64,000 bases of DNA, from NCBI GenBank assembly GCA_013792135.1, contig VMSP01000058.1, positions 24,911 to 88,910 of the forward strand, in the 5' to 3' direction. The notes under the pieces were generated by a model. That model did not search any database, was not told the DNA's origin, and worked only from the letters and a program-made list of their open reading frames with translations. The number at the start of each line of letters is the position of its first letter. The stretch's first letter is position 1. Positions 37,562 through 46,977 of the stretch are shown piece after piece. The translations under genes and the position numbers were made by a program. Source of the DNA: Desulfocapsa sp. GTDB taxonomy: Bacteria; Desulfobacterota; Desulfobulbia; Desulfobulbales; Desulfocapsaceae.

Positions 37562-38992
37562 ATGAAAAAAACAATTTTTGCCCTATCCATGTCCGTAATT
37601 TTGTTATTCTCGGCCCCTGCCAAAGCCGGTTGGGTGGACGATTGGTTGCAACAAAGCAACTCTACTCAATCAGGCTATTTTCAGGGGCAACAACGGGGAT
37701 ATTATTCCGCTGGCAGCTTTTCCGGCCGCTGGAAAAGTACTGCCGATTATCCGGTAACTCTCGAAATGCCAAAAGTAAAGAGCGGCTGCGGGGGTATTGA
37801 TGTTTTTATGGGCGGTTTTTCGTTTATGGATTCTGATTATTTAACAGATAAGCTCCAAGCCATCTTGACCAATGCCGCAGGAGTGGCCTTTGACTTGGGG
37901 CTTAAAACCCTCTGCGAACAATGCTCCAACACAATAAAAAATTTTGAAGCCTTGTCTGATGCTCTTAACCAGATGCAGATTGACGAATGTGCAGCAGCTA
38001 AGACAATGGTTGGGATAGTCGCTGACAAAGATGGTTTTCATTCCGGTGAAGAAATGAAGGAGAGACTCGGTACTGCGGTCAAAGAAAACAAATTAGTCAG
38101 CGGTGTATCGGAAATGTGGACAGATTTGACAACAGAAGAACAGGCAAGCGGCGGCGCTGTCCAATCTGGTGATGTGCAGGCTGTGACCAGTGGATGTAAC
38201 GCAGATGTGCGAGATATGTTCTTAGACGGCGATTCGATGCTCGCTAATGTCGGAGAAAAGATGAGCATACCTGGAACTCACATTGATCTGATTCGTGGGC
38301 TGGTTGGTGATCTCAAATTATCGGGAGCGGCCGAAGCATATAAGATTTCTTATATGCCGCCATGTTCGGAAAATAATGCTGATTCAATCAAATCCATTGC
38401 CAATGGTGATATTTATATCAAAAGCTCTGCCGGTCAATGTTCGCAGGTTACTGATGGCAATAGGGATATGGGCGCGTATGTGAGACTTCAGTTGACCAAT
38501 ATAGCCGACAAAATACGCACTAAAGGCACATACACAGCTACAGAGCAGGCTTTTATGGACTCTAACCCATTGTCTCCATTGCCTATTCTCAAAAGTGCTG
38601 TTGGCACCAATACAGACGGCGCTACCATAAGCGGTCTGGCCGACATAACCGCCACTGCTTACAGCCTGCAAATGATCTCGGATTTGTATGTTCGGGCGGA
38701 AATGATTGCCAGAAAAGCCCGAGAAGTGTTGGAGAAAAAGGCTTCGGGGTCAACTGGTGGACCTGAAAAATGTGCCGCTGTTATTTTTGCGGATAATGCA
38801 AGTCAGGATATTTCCCTCATGTTGGATAAAATCCAAGAACTAAAAACTGGGGCCAAAGCCAGTTATATCGCCTCAACATCCGAGATGAACGCAATTTTAA
38901 GCTATCTGGAACACATGCAGGCCCTTGAAAGCAAGATGAACCAAGAGCTTACCCGCAGGTTCGGGAAAGATGTAGTCGCAAGGTTGCAATAG
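37562..38992 (+). CDS. traH: Conjugal transfer protein TraH
   Basis: 476 residues from the ATG at 37562, which begins the signal peptide; the longer ORF from 37466 overlaps the previous gene. 'GGIDVFMGGFSFMDSDYLTDKLQAILTNAAGVAFDLGLKTLCEQCSNTIKNFEALSDALNQMQIDECAAAKTMV' is the TraH core. C-terminal coiled coil follows. It acts in F-pilus assembly in the periplasm with TraF and TraW. Confidence 0.9.
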   Translation: MKKTIFALSMSVILLFSAPAKAGWVDDWLQQSNSTQSGYFQGQQRGYYSAGSFSGRWKSTADYPVTLEMPKVKSGCGGIDVFMGGFSFMDSDYLTDKLQAILTNAAGVAFDLGLKTLCEQCSNTIKNFEALSDALNQMQIDECAAAKTMVGIVADKDGFHSGEEMKERLGTAVKENKLVSGVSEMWTDLTTEEQASGGAVQSGDVQAVTSGCNADVRDMFLDGDSMLANVGEKMSIPGTHIDLIRGLVGDLKLSGAAEAYKISYMPPCSENNADSIKSIANGDIYIKSSAGQCSQVTDGNRDMGAYVRLQLTNIADKIRTKGTYTATEQAFMDSNPLSPLPILKSAVGTNTDGATISGLADITATAYSLQMISDLYVRAEMIARKAREVLEKKASGSTGGPEKCAAVIFADNASQDISLMLDKIQELKTGAKASYIASTSEMNAILSYLEHMQALESKMNQELTRRFGKDVVARLQ

Positions 38993-39025
38993 AACCCAAA
39001 AATGTAATCAAAGGAGAACGGAATT

Positions 39026-39793
39026 ATGTATCGAAAAATTTGCTTTTTTTTAACTTTAGCATCCACAGTTCCCGTCCTTAGTTTTGCGGAAAACCCAAAC
39101 TTTCAGGAAGGGCAAACTACAGCCCCACAGATGCGGCAATATTTTGAAGGTCGAAAAGCTGAATATAATCAATACCTGGCCGATTTGGCGGCATACAATC
39201 TGGCGATTGTAGAGCAACAGGAATGGGACAACCGAAAAAATCAAGAAGATCGGACGCAACAACAAACCCAGGCAAGCCTGCAAACGGCTATAAATCAACA
39301 ATCCCAGGAATGTCCACAAACCCAAACATGCCAACAGGCAATAGCTAATCTGCAAACCCAGGCGTATCTGCACTCCCTGACATGCCCACAAGCACAAACA
39401 GATCAAGAGCTATTAACATGCCAACAAACAGTAGCTGCCTTACAATATCAGGCGTATGAGCAATCTCTGACATGCGAATACACCGCAGAAGATCAATCTC
39501 GCCAGACATGCCAACAAGCAGTAGCGGATAGTCAAGCCCAGATGCAGGAACAAGCTGCAGAATATGCAGAATACCGACAAGACCAGGCAGGGACAAGGCC
39601 GGTTGTAGGCCAACAACCAACCTTTTACGATAATACCGCCGAACTCGACAAGGCGTATATTTTTGATGAAAATCAGAGATTAGAAGAGAAGGTTAATATT
39701 GTTGGTGAAAGAAATATGACAGATGAAAGAGGAAACAAGATTAACACTGAGGAAGATGTCAGGAATTACTACACCCGTAATTACAGAAATTGA
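39026..39793 (+). CDS. Secreted Gln/Cys-rich repeat protein
   Basis: 255 residues with a signal peptide. Residues 85-170 hold about three degenerate repeats of the form CPQ-x-QTCQQAVA-x-LQ-x-QAY-x-x-SLTC, with regularly spaced Cys. Flanks are charged. Not recognised. Its place between traH and traG, where F carries accessory surface functions such as TraN, suggests a periplasmic or surface mating-pair factor with disulfide cross-links. Confidence 0.55.
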   Translation: MYRKICFFLTLASTVPVLSFAENPNFQEGQTTAPQMRQYFEGRKAEYNQYLADLAAYNLAIVEQQEWDNRKNQEDRTQQQTQASLQTAINQQSQECPQTQTCQQAIANLQTQAYLHSLTCPQAQTDQELLTCQQTVAALQYQAYEQSLTCEYTAEDQSRQTCQQAVADSQAQMQEQAAEYAEYRQDQAGTRPVVGQQPTFYDNTAELDKAYIFDENQRLEEKVNIVGERNMTDERGNKINTEEDVRNYYTRNYRN

Positions 39794-39824
39794 CGCCCAA
39801 ATAGAAGCAAATCACTGACAAGAC

Positions 39825-42800
39825 ATGAAAAAGACCGCTGTCATCCTTCCAGCCATTCTATTCCCTGCCTTCCTGTTTGCGGCCATATTTCAGGCCACCC
39901 CTGCCTATGCTATGGACATGGAATACTATACCTACGGTGGTTTTGGCCCGATTACGCAAGCCTTTACACGGTTGGCCCTGATCTTCAGTGATGCTGGGTA
40001 TATAGGTTTGTTTACGGTGGTTACGGTTTTGGGTTTTCTTGCAGGGGCAATTTCTTGGCTTGTCCAGGCAGCCAATGGCGGGAAAGCCACGCCATTAATC
40101 TGGGCCGTACCTGTGATCTTCGGGGTAGTTCTCTATCTGGGCCTGTTTGTTCCCAAGGGGAATATCACGGTTTACGACCCCACGCTTAACAGATTTCAGA
40201 CTATTGGAGGAATCCCTGATGCTGTTGTCTTTGCTGCCGGTGTCCTCAACAAAGTCGAGAGAGGGCTGGTAGAGATTATTGATACAGCCTCCGCTCCCGA
40301 TTCCGAATACTCCAGAGGTGCCGGTGGCATAGGTTTCAAAACCTTGGAGTCAGTTAGAAACTCATACATCAAAGACAATCATCTCAGAACAAGCACAATC
40401 CGCTACACCAAAGATTGCGTGACTTTTGAACTGATGCGGCCTGGAACTACTTTGTCCCTTGATACTCTCCGCAATGACGCCACTGATTTCTTGACCGAAC
40501 TTGGCAATGCAGCAAATCCTGCAATCTATACAGTTTATTATGATTCTGCTAATCCGGCAGGTGTAACTAAAACCTGTACAGAAGCATGGAATCTTCTCCG
40601 GCCAATTTATCAAAATCCCAATAATTATAACGAGGCACTCAGAAAGACATGTGGCAAGGCTTCTTTTGATTCCAACAATGCTCTTGAATATAATACCTGT
40701 AAAGACCTCATAACCAGCACCCTGAGATTCACAACGGGTGATACTGTCGTACCAGAGAAGCTCGTCCAGCAACGACAAATCTCAGAAATTCTTTATACTT
40801 TCTACTATCAGGAAGATGTGGAAACGGCGATGCTCATGGAGGCAAACCGGAAGATCACCTCGCAAGGTGTTGGTGTTGGTATTGCCATGAACGAATGGAT
40901 ACCGATCATCAAGGCGATCATGACTGCTATTGCCATAGGCATGATTCCATTCCTGGCCTTATTCTTGCCAACACCTGTAGTCGGCAAGGCACTTTCAGCC
41001 ATGTTCGGTTTTTTCTGTTTCCTGACCATCTGGGGCATCACTGATGCAGTGGTTCATACTGCAGCTATGGATTATGCGGCCTACGCCTTTGAAGAGATGC
41101 GCCAGTCATCTTTAGGCGTTTATTCGATGGCTGCTTTTCCTTCATTATCGGAAAAGATGCTGGGCATGTTCGGCATTATCCGCTCTTCGGGTATCATGCT
41201 GGCAAGTCTCTTCACCATGATGTTGATTAAATTCGGTGGTCATGCCCTGGCGATGATGGCAGGGAGTTTGAGCGGTGCGGTAAGCGGTGCAGGAGGTCAA
41301 TCCGGAGCCTTATTGACCCCGGAAGGAACAGCATCTGCCATGAGCCAGCAGATTAAAGCATCAGGGAATTTGGAAGGTATGCCACAGCATAGGTTTTCCA
41401 ATCAAGCTTCGGCGGAGGCTTTCAATAGTGTCCATAGTCCGGTTGGTGGGTACAATTCCTCTATGAACGCCAGAAGAGCATTGGAACAATCAGGGCAAAT
41501 TCCAAAAGGGACGTCGGATGCCGGCTATGCAGAGATGCAGAAGAACTTCAACCAACAGGCTGGGACAGCATCAGGCCAATCATCGGTTTCACTCGGCCCG
41601 AATGGGCAAGCGACCCAGGGACAAACCAAGTCCGTCAATGCAGACGGCTCAACCAGCATGACCACTAGCAGCGGGGCTGGTGGGGTTGGCGTGCAGACGG
41701 ATAGCATGGCGGCAGGCCAAGCCACCTATGCAACAGATGGGAATGGTGGCACAACACTGACAAAGGCCAGCGTCAACGGGATGAGTCCAATTGCAATGGC
41801 ACATCAAGCCGCATACATAAAAACAAAAGGGGCTGGAGATAGTCTTGCCACCAATGAGAATTGGGCCAATGGACAGAGTTATATAAAGAATGCCGCCCTG
41901 ACCAGCAGCGAGGCCCGTACTTATGGCGAAAATCTTAATAATTCAGTTTCAGCAAAACTGAACAAGGCTATTAATAGTGGATCCAGCTTTAAGGATAGTG
42001 TTGGTGAAGATACAACAGCTAAACTTTTAGCTTTTGCTGAAGCAAGCGGCGGATTACAAATTTTGGGGAACGGTGCTACAGGTGGCGGCAGGTATGACGT
42101 AACAGCCACAGGAAAAGATGGCAGGACAGTGAGCTTTGATGTGGACCAGAAAACATCAGAGGCTATTGGCAATGAAATAACCAAGGCACGATCCGAGGCT
42201 CTACAGGAAAGCATGGGGAGTAGCCAGGGTCTTACCTTTGCAAATAATTTGGCACATAATATTGGCGCAACCAAAGCATCATCGTTGATGAATGATGCCA
42301 GGGATATGCAGCGGTCAACAGAAACAACGGGTGCTGATCTGAGTACCGCCTTCGTTGGACACTATGCGACAGAACGCTACGGCTCAGATAGTCCTGAGAA
42401 TGTCCGCAAGGCGACGGATGCTCTTAATCATATGGCAACTGGAGGGGCTACCGGCATTGACCAATTGAATGGGCATATCAATTCGTTTCTTAAAAATGGT
42501 GCTTACAGTTGGGGTGATGGAAAGACTCAAGTAAGTGCAGCCATTAGTGCAGCCGGTGGGCAGGTTGAAGGTCAAGTCTCAAACATCCAAGAACAGGTAG
42601 GGCCGGCAGTAGGAGAATCAGCAAGTCATACATCCAGGATTACCCCTGGTGATTTCAGCGGCAATCCTGGCGTTCATCATGCTCCATTGGTCGGGCCAGG
42701 AGAAATTACAGGCCATGTTAATGCTACAGCAGATCAAAGGCTCCATGAACACCAAGATGCCAAGTTGATGGGGCCTAATGGAGCATTAGTTGATAATTTG

Positions 42801-42917
42801 ACGGGAGTTAATATACCTGCGGGAATCAAAGATTTAACGAACAACTTAACTGGTAATAAAAAGGTTGTTGCACCTGAAGATACTTCTGAACCAGGAGGAG
42901 AATTCAGTGGCCCGTAA
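39825..42917 (+). CDS. traG: Mating-pair stabilisation protein TraG
   Basis: 1030 residues: signal/first segment, membrane region (about 40-110 and 350-480, with 'IPIIKAIMTAIAIGMIPFLALFLPTPVVGKALSAMFGFFCFLTIW'), and a long soluble C-terminal part rich in Gly, Ser, Ala and Gln. F TraG works in pilus assembly with its N-terminus and in mating-pair stabilisation and entry exclusion with its C-terminus. The C-terminal half is the species-variable part. Last gene of the tra operon seen. Confidence 0.9.
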   Translation: MKKTAVILPAILFPAFLFAAIFQATPAYAMDMEYYTYGGFGPITQAFTRLALIFSDAGYIGLFTVVTVLGFLAGAISWLVQAANGGKATPLIWAVPVIFGVVLYLGLFVPKGNITVYDPTLNRFQTIGGIPDAVVFAAGVLNKVERGLVEIIDTASAPDSEYSRGAGGIGFKTLESVRNSYIKDNHLRTSTIRYTKDCVTFELMRPGTTLSLDTLRNDATDFLTELGNAANPAIYTVYYDSANPAGVTKTCTEAWNLLRPIYQNPNNYNEALRKTCGKASFDSNNALEYNTCKDLITSTLRFTTGDTVVPEKLVQQRQISEILYTFYYQEDVETAMLMEANRKITSQGVGVGIAMNEWIPIIKAIMTAIAIGMIPFLALFLPTPVVGKALSAMFGFFCFLTIWGITDAVVHTAAMDYAAYAFEEMRQSSLGVYSMAAFPSLSEKMLGMFGIIRSSGIMLASLFTMMLIKFGGHALAMMAGSLSGAVSGAGGQSGALLTPEGTASAMSQQIKASGNLEGMPQHRFSNQASAEAFNSVHSPVGGYNSSMNARRALEQSGQIPKGTSDAGYAEMQKNFNQQAGTASGQSSVSLGPNGQATQGQTKSVNADGSTSMTTSSGAGGVGVQTDSMAAGQATYATDGNGGTTLTKASVNGMSPIAMAHQAAYIKTKGAGDSLATNENWANGQSYIKNAALTSSEARTYGENLNNSVSAKLNKAINSGSSFKDSVGEDTTAKLLAFAEASGGLQILGNGATGGGRYDVTATGKDGRTVSFDVDQKTSEAIGNEITKARSEALQESMGSSQGLTFANNLAHNIGATKASSLMNDARDMQRSTETTGADLSTAFVGHYATERYGSDSPENVRKATDALNHMATGGATGIDQLNGHINSFLKNGAYSWGDGKTQVSAAISAAGGQVEGQVSNIQEQVGPAVGESASHTSRITPGDFSGNPGVHHAPLVGPGEITGHVNATADQRLHEHQDAKLMGPNGALVDNLTGVNIPAGIKDLTNNLTGNKKVVAPEDTSEPGGEFSGP

Positions 42918-42946
42918 AGTCTTTCTTAACCAATGGGATGCCTATC

Positions 42947-43126
42947 CTAATCATCATTTGAGGGATACCATATATTTCCAGGGAGACCTTCATAATTAGG
43001 GCAACTTCGTTTTCGTTCTGTAAGCTCCTCACCACTCAGCGGTCGGATGCTCTTTCCAAACTTGGTGGTAAATATCCTCTTTGTAATAGGCTCAAGCAAC
43101 TTATCAATAGCATCAAAAAGACCCAT
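42947..43126 (-). CDS. Small antisense-side ORF after traG
   Basis: 59 codons (start ATG 43126, stop TAG 42947-42949), preceded at 8 nt by AAGGAG. The product starts MGLFDAIDKLLEPITKRIF and ends with a Pro/Tyr/Trp-rich tail. Good ribosome site and codon regularity support it, but there is no recognised family. Confidence 0.45.
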   Translation of the reverse strand: MGLFDAIDKLLEPITKRIFTTKFGKSIRPLSGEELTERKRSCPNYEGLPGNIWYPSNDD

Positions 43127-43339
43127 GATTTTTACTCCTTACAATTTCTGGAATCACTTCCGGCAAACCATAGAAAATCAACGGCCACCGAGAATGGGCC
43201 TCCAAAAAAGCTCGTCGGAGGTGGCCGCTCTTCTGTTATCTCTTTCTATCTTCTTGGCACCTTGATAATATGTCCATCTAAAATTCTGTTATCATAAACC
43301 AACAACAAAATCAAAACCCTTTACTATGGCAGAAAATTT

Positions 43340-43612
43340 ATGACTAAAATTGAACTTGTCAATGCCGTTGCAAAAACCCCTGGAATCACTGGGGCTCAAG
43401 CTAAAAAAATCATCCAGAGCTTTATGGCCTCAATTACCACGGCACTCTCTACGGGTGAAAAAGTGACTTTAATTGGTTTCGGGTCCCTTCAAACTGTCAA
43501 AACCAAGACCAGAATGTATCGGGACATTAATAGCGGAGAGTCAAAAAAAGCCCGAGGGAAAACAATTGTCAAATTCCGAACCGGTTCTCATTTATCAGAA
43601 AAGATAAAGTAG
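43340..43612 (+). CDS. HU/IHF-family DNA-binding protein
   Basis: 90 residues: 'TKIELVNAVAKTPGITGAQAKKIIQSFMASITTALSTGEKVTLIGFGSLQTVKTKTRMYRDINSGESKKARGKTIVKFRTGSHL' matches HU. The usual arm motif GRNP is replaced by MYRDINSGE. It may serve as architectural protein for the element's integrase or origin. Confidence 0.9.
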   Translation: MTKIELVNAVAKTPGITGAQAKKIIQSFMASITTALSTGEKVTLIGFGSLQTVKTKTRMYRDINSGESKKARGKTIVKFRTGSHLSEKIK

Positions 43613-43806
43613 CAAACAGCAAAAAGGAGCGGCTACTTCCGAAGAGCTTTTAAGGCCCATTCTCAGTGACAGCAGATCTTCATTGACATTTTAGACGGTC
43701 AAAGGAAATTGTAAAAAAAACCAAATAGAGAAAGATCTTCAACCAAGCCCAGTTCATCATGATACTAATGCAAGTTGAAAAAATGGGACCCAATGCTCCT
43801 CCCTGC

Positions 43807-45120
43807 TCAAACCACATTCGGTCGTTGGTCTCCAATCGTCGAGGCACAATACAGTGGAAGAAATTGAAGATTCTGGTCAGGTAATTTATTGCTTGTACCG
43901 CTATAAAGTACCAATCCTTGCGGGCAATTATGATATTTTTCAAGCATAAGGTGCAGACTTCGCAAACTCCCACTTGCTCCCGATTTAACCTCTACCGGGT
44001 AAATATTTCCTTGCCGAACAACGAGAAAATCTACCTCGGCACTACTACCACGGGCCTCCCGTGCCCAATAAAATATCTCTGAGCTATGCCAGGCCAGTAG
44101 TTCCTGGGCAACAAATTGTTCCGCAAGTTTTCCACGGTACATCGCCAGAAGGTTTTCCTGCTGCAATTCCAGTTCAACAGGCACCTGACAGAGTCTCTGC
44201 ATAAGCCCTATGTCAAGCATGGATGCCTTGAATTTTTTGGGATTGGCTGTTGCGCCTAATGGCAAACCACTTGGATCACAGGCAGGAATTTTATGAATGA
44301 CCTTCGCCTTGACCAGTAGATCAAACGCTTTGCGATTCATCTGGCTTGAATGCCCATCATTAAGACGGGTATACTTTAATTGTTCTCCAATACTTTTTGC
44401 CACGCTCAAAAAAACTGCATCCAGGCAGATCGTATTGATGTGGGGGGTGTATTTGGAAAAATCATCGCGATATGAATCCAGGATTTCTGATTGAACTTGA
44501 AAGGTTTCAACCATGGAACCAGTGTCACGATAGGTCTTAACACATTCAGGCATACCTCCAACAAAGAAATAGATTCGCAATTCCCTGAGAATGATTTCCT
44601 GGATAGACCCTGCAACGTCATCCGGCTGATTCAGAGTGTATTCAGCCATCTGCTCCTTGCCCATTGCCAGAAGATATTCGTAAAATGTCATCGGATGCAT
44701 ATGCAGATACTGAACGCGACCGACCGGAATGGATATTTCGCCGAAGGCAAACTCCAACAATGAACCGGCTGCTATAACATGGAGTTCCGGCATCTCTTCA
44801 TGAAAGTAGCGTAATGCCATTAGTGCTCGCGGACAGGCCTGAATCTCATCAAAGAAAAGAAGCGTCTGACCGGGTATGATTCGACCAGTTGTCAATTCCA
44901 GAAGGTTCAGTATCGATTGAGGCTCAAGATTCTCAGCAAAATGAGGGTGAAGATCGCGACGTTTTTCCAGATCTATTTTGACAAAGCTATTAAATTGTTT
45001 TGCCAGAACATTCTCAACAAGCCATGTCTTCCCAACCTGGCGCGCCCCACGAATTATGAGTGGCTTACGACGCGGCGAATCTTTCCAGCCTGCAATCTGT
45101 TTTTCAGCCAATCGTTGCAT
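43807..45120 (-). CDS. AAA+ ATPase with C-terminal DUF4143 nuclease-like domain
   Basis: 437 residues. Walker A 'RGARQVGKTWL' at about 24-34, Walker B 'LLFFDEIQACP' near residue 89, then a helical lid, and a DUF4143 domain with 'KLAEQFVAQELLAW' and 'AEVDFLVVRQGNIYPVEVKSG', which has the E-D-ExK arrangement of restriction-endonuclease folds. Members are common accessory genes whose function is unclear. It is on the opposite strand from the tra genes. Confidence 0.85.
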   Translation of the reverse strand: MQRLAEKQIAGWKDSPRRKPLIIRGARQVGKTWLVENVLAKQFNSFVKIDLEKRRDLHPHFAENLEPQSILNLLELTTGRIIPGQTLLFFDEIQACPRALMALRYFHEEMPELHVIAAGSLLEFAFGEISIPVGRVQYLHMHPMTFYEYLLAMGKEQMAEYTLNQPDDVAGSIQEIILRELRIYFFVGGMPECVKTYRDTGSMVETFQVQSEILDSYRDDFSKYTPHINTICLDAVFLSVAKSIGEQLKYTRLNDGHSSQMNRKAFDLLVKAKVIHKIPACDPSGLPLGATANPKKFKASMLDIGLMQRLCQVPVELELQQENLLAMYRGKLAEQFVAQELLAWHSSEIFYWAREARGSSAEVDFLVVRQGNIYPVEVKSGASGSLRSLHLMLEKYHNCPQGLVLYSGTSNKLPDQNLQFLPLYCASTIGDQRPNVV

Positions 45121-45862
45121 GCAATATTCTTCCTTGTTTCAGACGTGTTAGTACAGAGTGTCATCAAACCTTAACAGTATACTACCCCCGCTAAAGATAA
45201 AAAGTCAAGGGTATTTCAACCAATTAAAAGTCAGAAGTCAATGGTATTTCTTGTCTGATTGCCAAACAGCTACTATCAACTGCCTTGGCTGCCAATACAC
45301 CAAAACTATTGCTGTTGGCAAGTTTCGTTCAACTTGGCACGCCATGACAGCAGTTTGCACTAATGCTGTATGCTTGTTTGGGACATTACATCGCAAAAGA
45401 ACGTATGTTTTCTCAAGAGCAGGTTCCTGGACCTTACAAAAAAACTATATGGATGAGTTTAGAGAGAAGCTCGTTGAGAAAAAATTGCTGTAAGTCAGAT
45501 TACCTTGGGCACCGTAAAATCCAAGTTGTTTCGGGCTGTGAAGGGATGAGGATTTTTGTTGATGCATATTTTGGATGTAAGGGTACTTCACTTTAACCTA
45601 AAAAAAGGCGCTAACTGAAGGGATTTTATTACGTATATATCCTGATTCTCTTGATGCGACCAAAAGTGACGATACTTTCCAAATACACTGGACCGGTTGA
45701 TAAGAGATATCTGAATTTTTTAGAAACGGAAATACAGCTTTCCTGATAAGCTCTTAATATCTTCTTCTTATTAGACAAAATGAATTATTATGTCTAATAA
45801 GAGAATTGTAAAAGTTATTACTAAATAAAAATCCCATCTGTTCAAATAAAAAGAGCTTTAGC
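45121..45862. other. 742-bp stretch without a convincing gene
   Basis: Scattered short frames with no family signal. A near-direct repeat (AAGTCAAGGGTATTTC and AAGTCAATGGTATTTC) occurs near 45210 and 45236. It also contains the dyad at 45766-45802. Confidence 0.5.
45766..45802. promoter_or_regulatory. Operator-like dyad upstream of the DMT exporter
   Basis: 12-bp perfect arms TCTTATTAGACA / TGTCTAATAAGA (45766-45777, 45791-45802) with a 13-bp spacer, 61 bp upstream of the start codon. No T-run follows, so a repressor site is more likely than a terminator. Confidence 0.55.
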
Positions 45863-46888
45863 ATGAGCTGGAAAGAGAATATACGTCAACCTGGTGTGCG
45901 AACTGCATTGGGAGCTGCCTTGCTTTTTGGTGCGGGAACTCCAATTGCAAAATTGCTGTTAAACAGTGTCAGTCCTTGGTTACTAGCTGGCCTACTTTAT
46001 TTTGGTTCCGGGGTCGGTCTAACAATATATCGGAAATTGATTCATACCCAGACCGGCAGGCTATCACGCGCTGATATACCTTGGCTTGCCGGGGCAATAT
46101 TGGCAGGCGGTATTATTGGCCCTGTATTGCTTATGATGGGTCTGACCGGAATGACCGCATCAAGCGCATCCTTGTTAATGAATGCCGAAGGCGTATTCAC
46201 AGCACTGTTGGCTTGGTTCATCTTTAAGGAAAATATTAGCTATCAAATAGCATTAGGAATGACAACAATCGTGGCTGGAGCCGTCATTTTAAGTTGGCCC
46301 GACGAAATTCTTTTTGAAGGTTTGTGGCCAGCATTTGCCGTATTGGGGGCTTGTTTTGCTTGGGGTGTAGACAACAATCTGACTCGCCAGATATCACTGT
46401 CAGACGCTACATGGATCGCTTCTATTAAAGGATTGGCCGCAGGGTCAGTCAATCTCACTTTAGCTTTTGCTTTGGGAGCCACAATGCCACCATTGCCAAA
46501 CATAGCTATTACGATGGTCGTTGGTTTTCTCGCTTACGGAGTTAGCTTGACCCTGTTTGTCATAAGCTTACGTCATCTTGGCACGGCGCGAACAGGTGCC
46601 TACTTCTCAGTTGCCCCATTTTTTGGTGCGGTATTGGCTATCGCAATAGGAGAACCTGTGACCGTCCCTCTGCTAATTGCAGGGGGACTAATGATACTTG
46701 GGATATGGTTGCATCTGACCGAAAGGCACGAACACGAACACACGCACGAGGTATTGGGACATGAACACGAGATTCTTCCCGATGAACATCACCAACACCT
46801 TCCCAAAGCTGGCCACCATCATCAACACAATGATTTGAAACACACACACCCACATTTTCCAGATGCCCATCACCGGCACGACCACTAA
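45863..46888 (+). CDS. EamA/DMT-family transporter with a His-rich C-terminal tail
   Basis: 341 residues with ten hydrophobic segments in two EamA repeats (about 12-135 and 150-285). The last 55 residues are extremely rich in His, Glu and Asp (EHEHTHE..., HHHQHND..., HRHDH), a metal-binding tail. The family exports metabolites; the tail suggests binding of Ni, Co or Zn and perhaps metal efflux or sensing. It converges on the selenoprotein operon. Confidence 0.85.
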   Translation: MSWKENIRQPGVRTALGAALLFGAGTPIAKLLLNSVSPWLLAGLLYFGSGVGLTIYRKLIHTQTGRLSRADIPWLAGAILAGGIIGPVLLMMGLTGMTASSASLLMNAEGVFTALLAWFIFKENISYQIALGMTTIVAGAVILSWPDEILFEGLWPAFAVLGACFAWGVDNNLTRQISLSDATWIASIKGLAAGSVNLTLAFALGATMPPLPNIAITMVVGFLAYGVSLTLFVISLRHLGTARTGAYFSVAPFFGAVLAIAIGEPVTVPLLIAGGLMILGIWLHLTERHEHEHTHEVLGHEHEILPDEHHQHLPKAGHHHQHNDLKHTHPHFPDAHHRHDH

Positions 46889-46977
46889 AAGCATAGTCCT
46901 GCAATAATGCAGACCTTGTTGCTCTCTGAATTGATAATTCTCTCGTAACAGAAAATATACTCCGTCGGTCAGATTTA

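Noticed and set aside
43047-43265. Plus-strand 72-codon frame
   Set aside because: Overlaps the better supported minus-strand 59-codon gene and lacks a ribosome site.
45158-45596. Two overlapping plus-strand frames
   Set aside because: No family signal, poor composition, no ribosome site.
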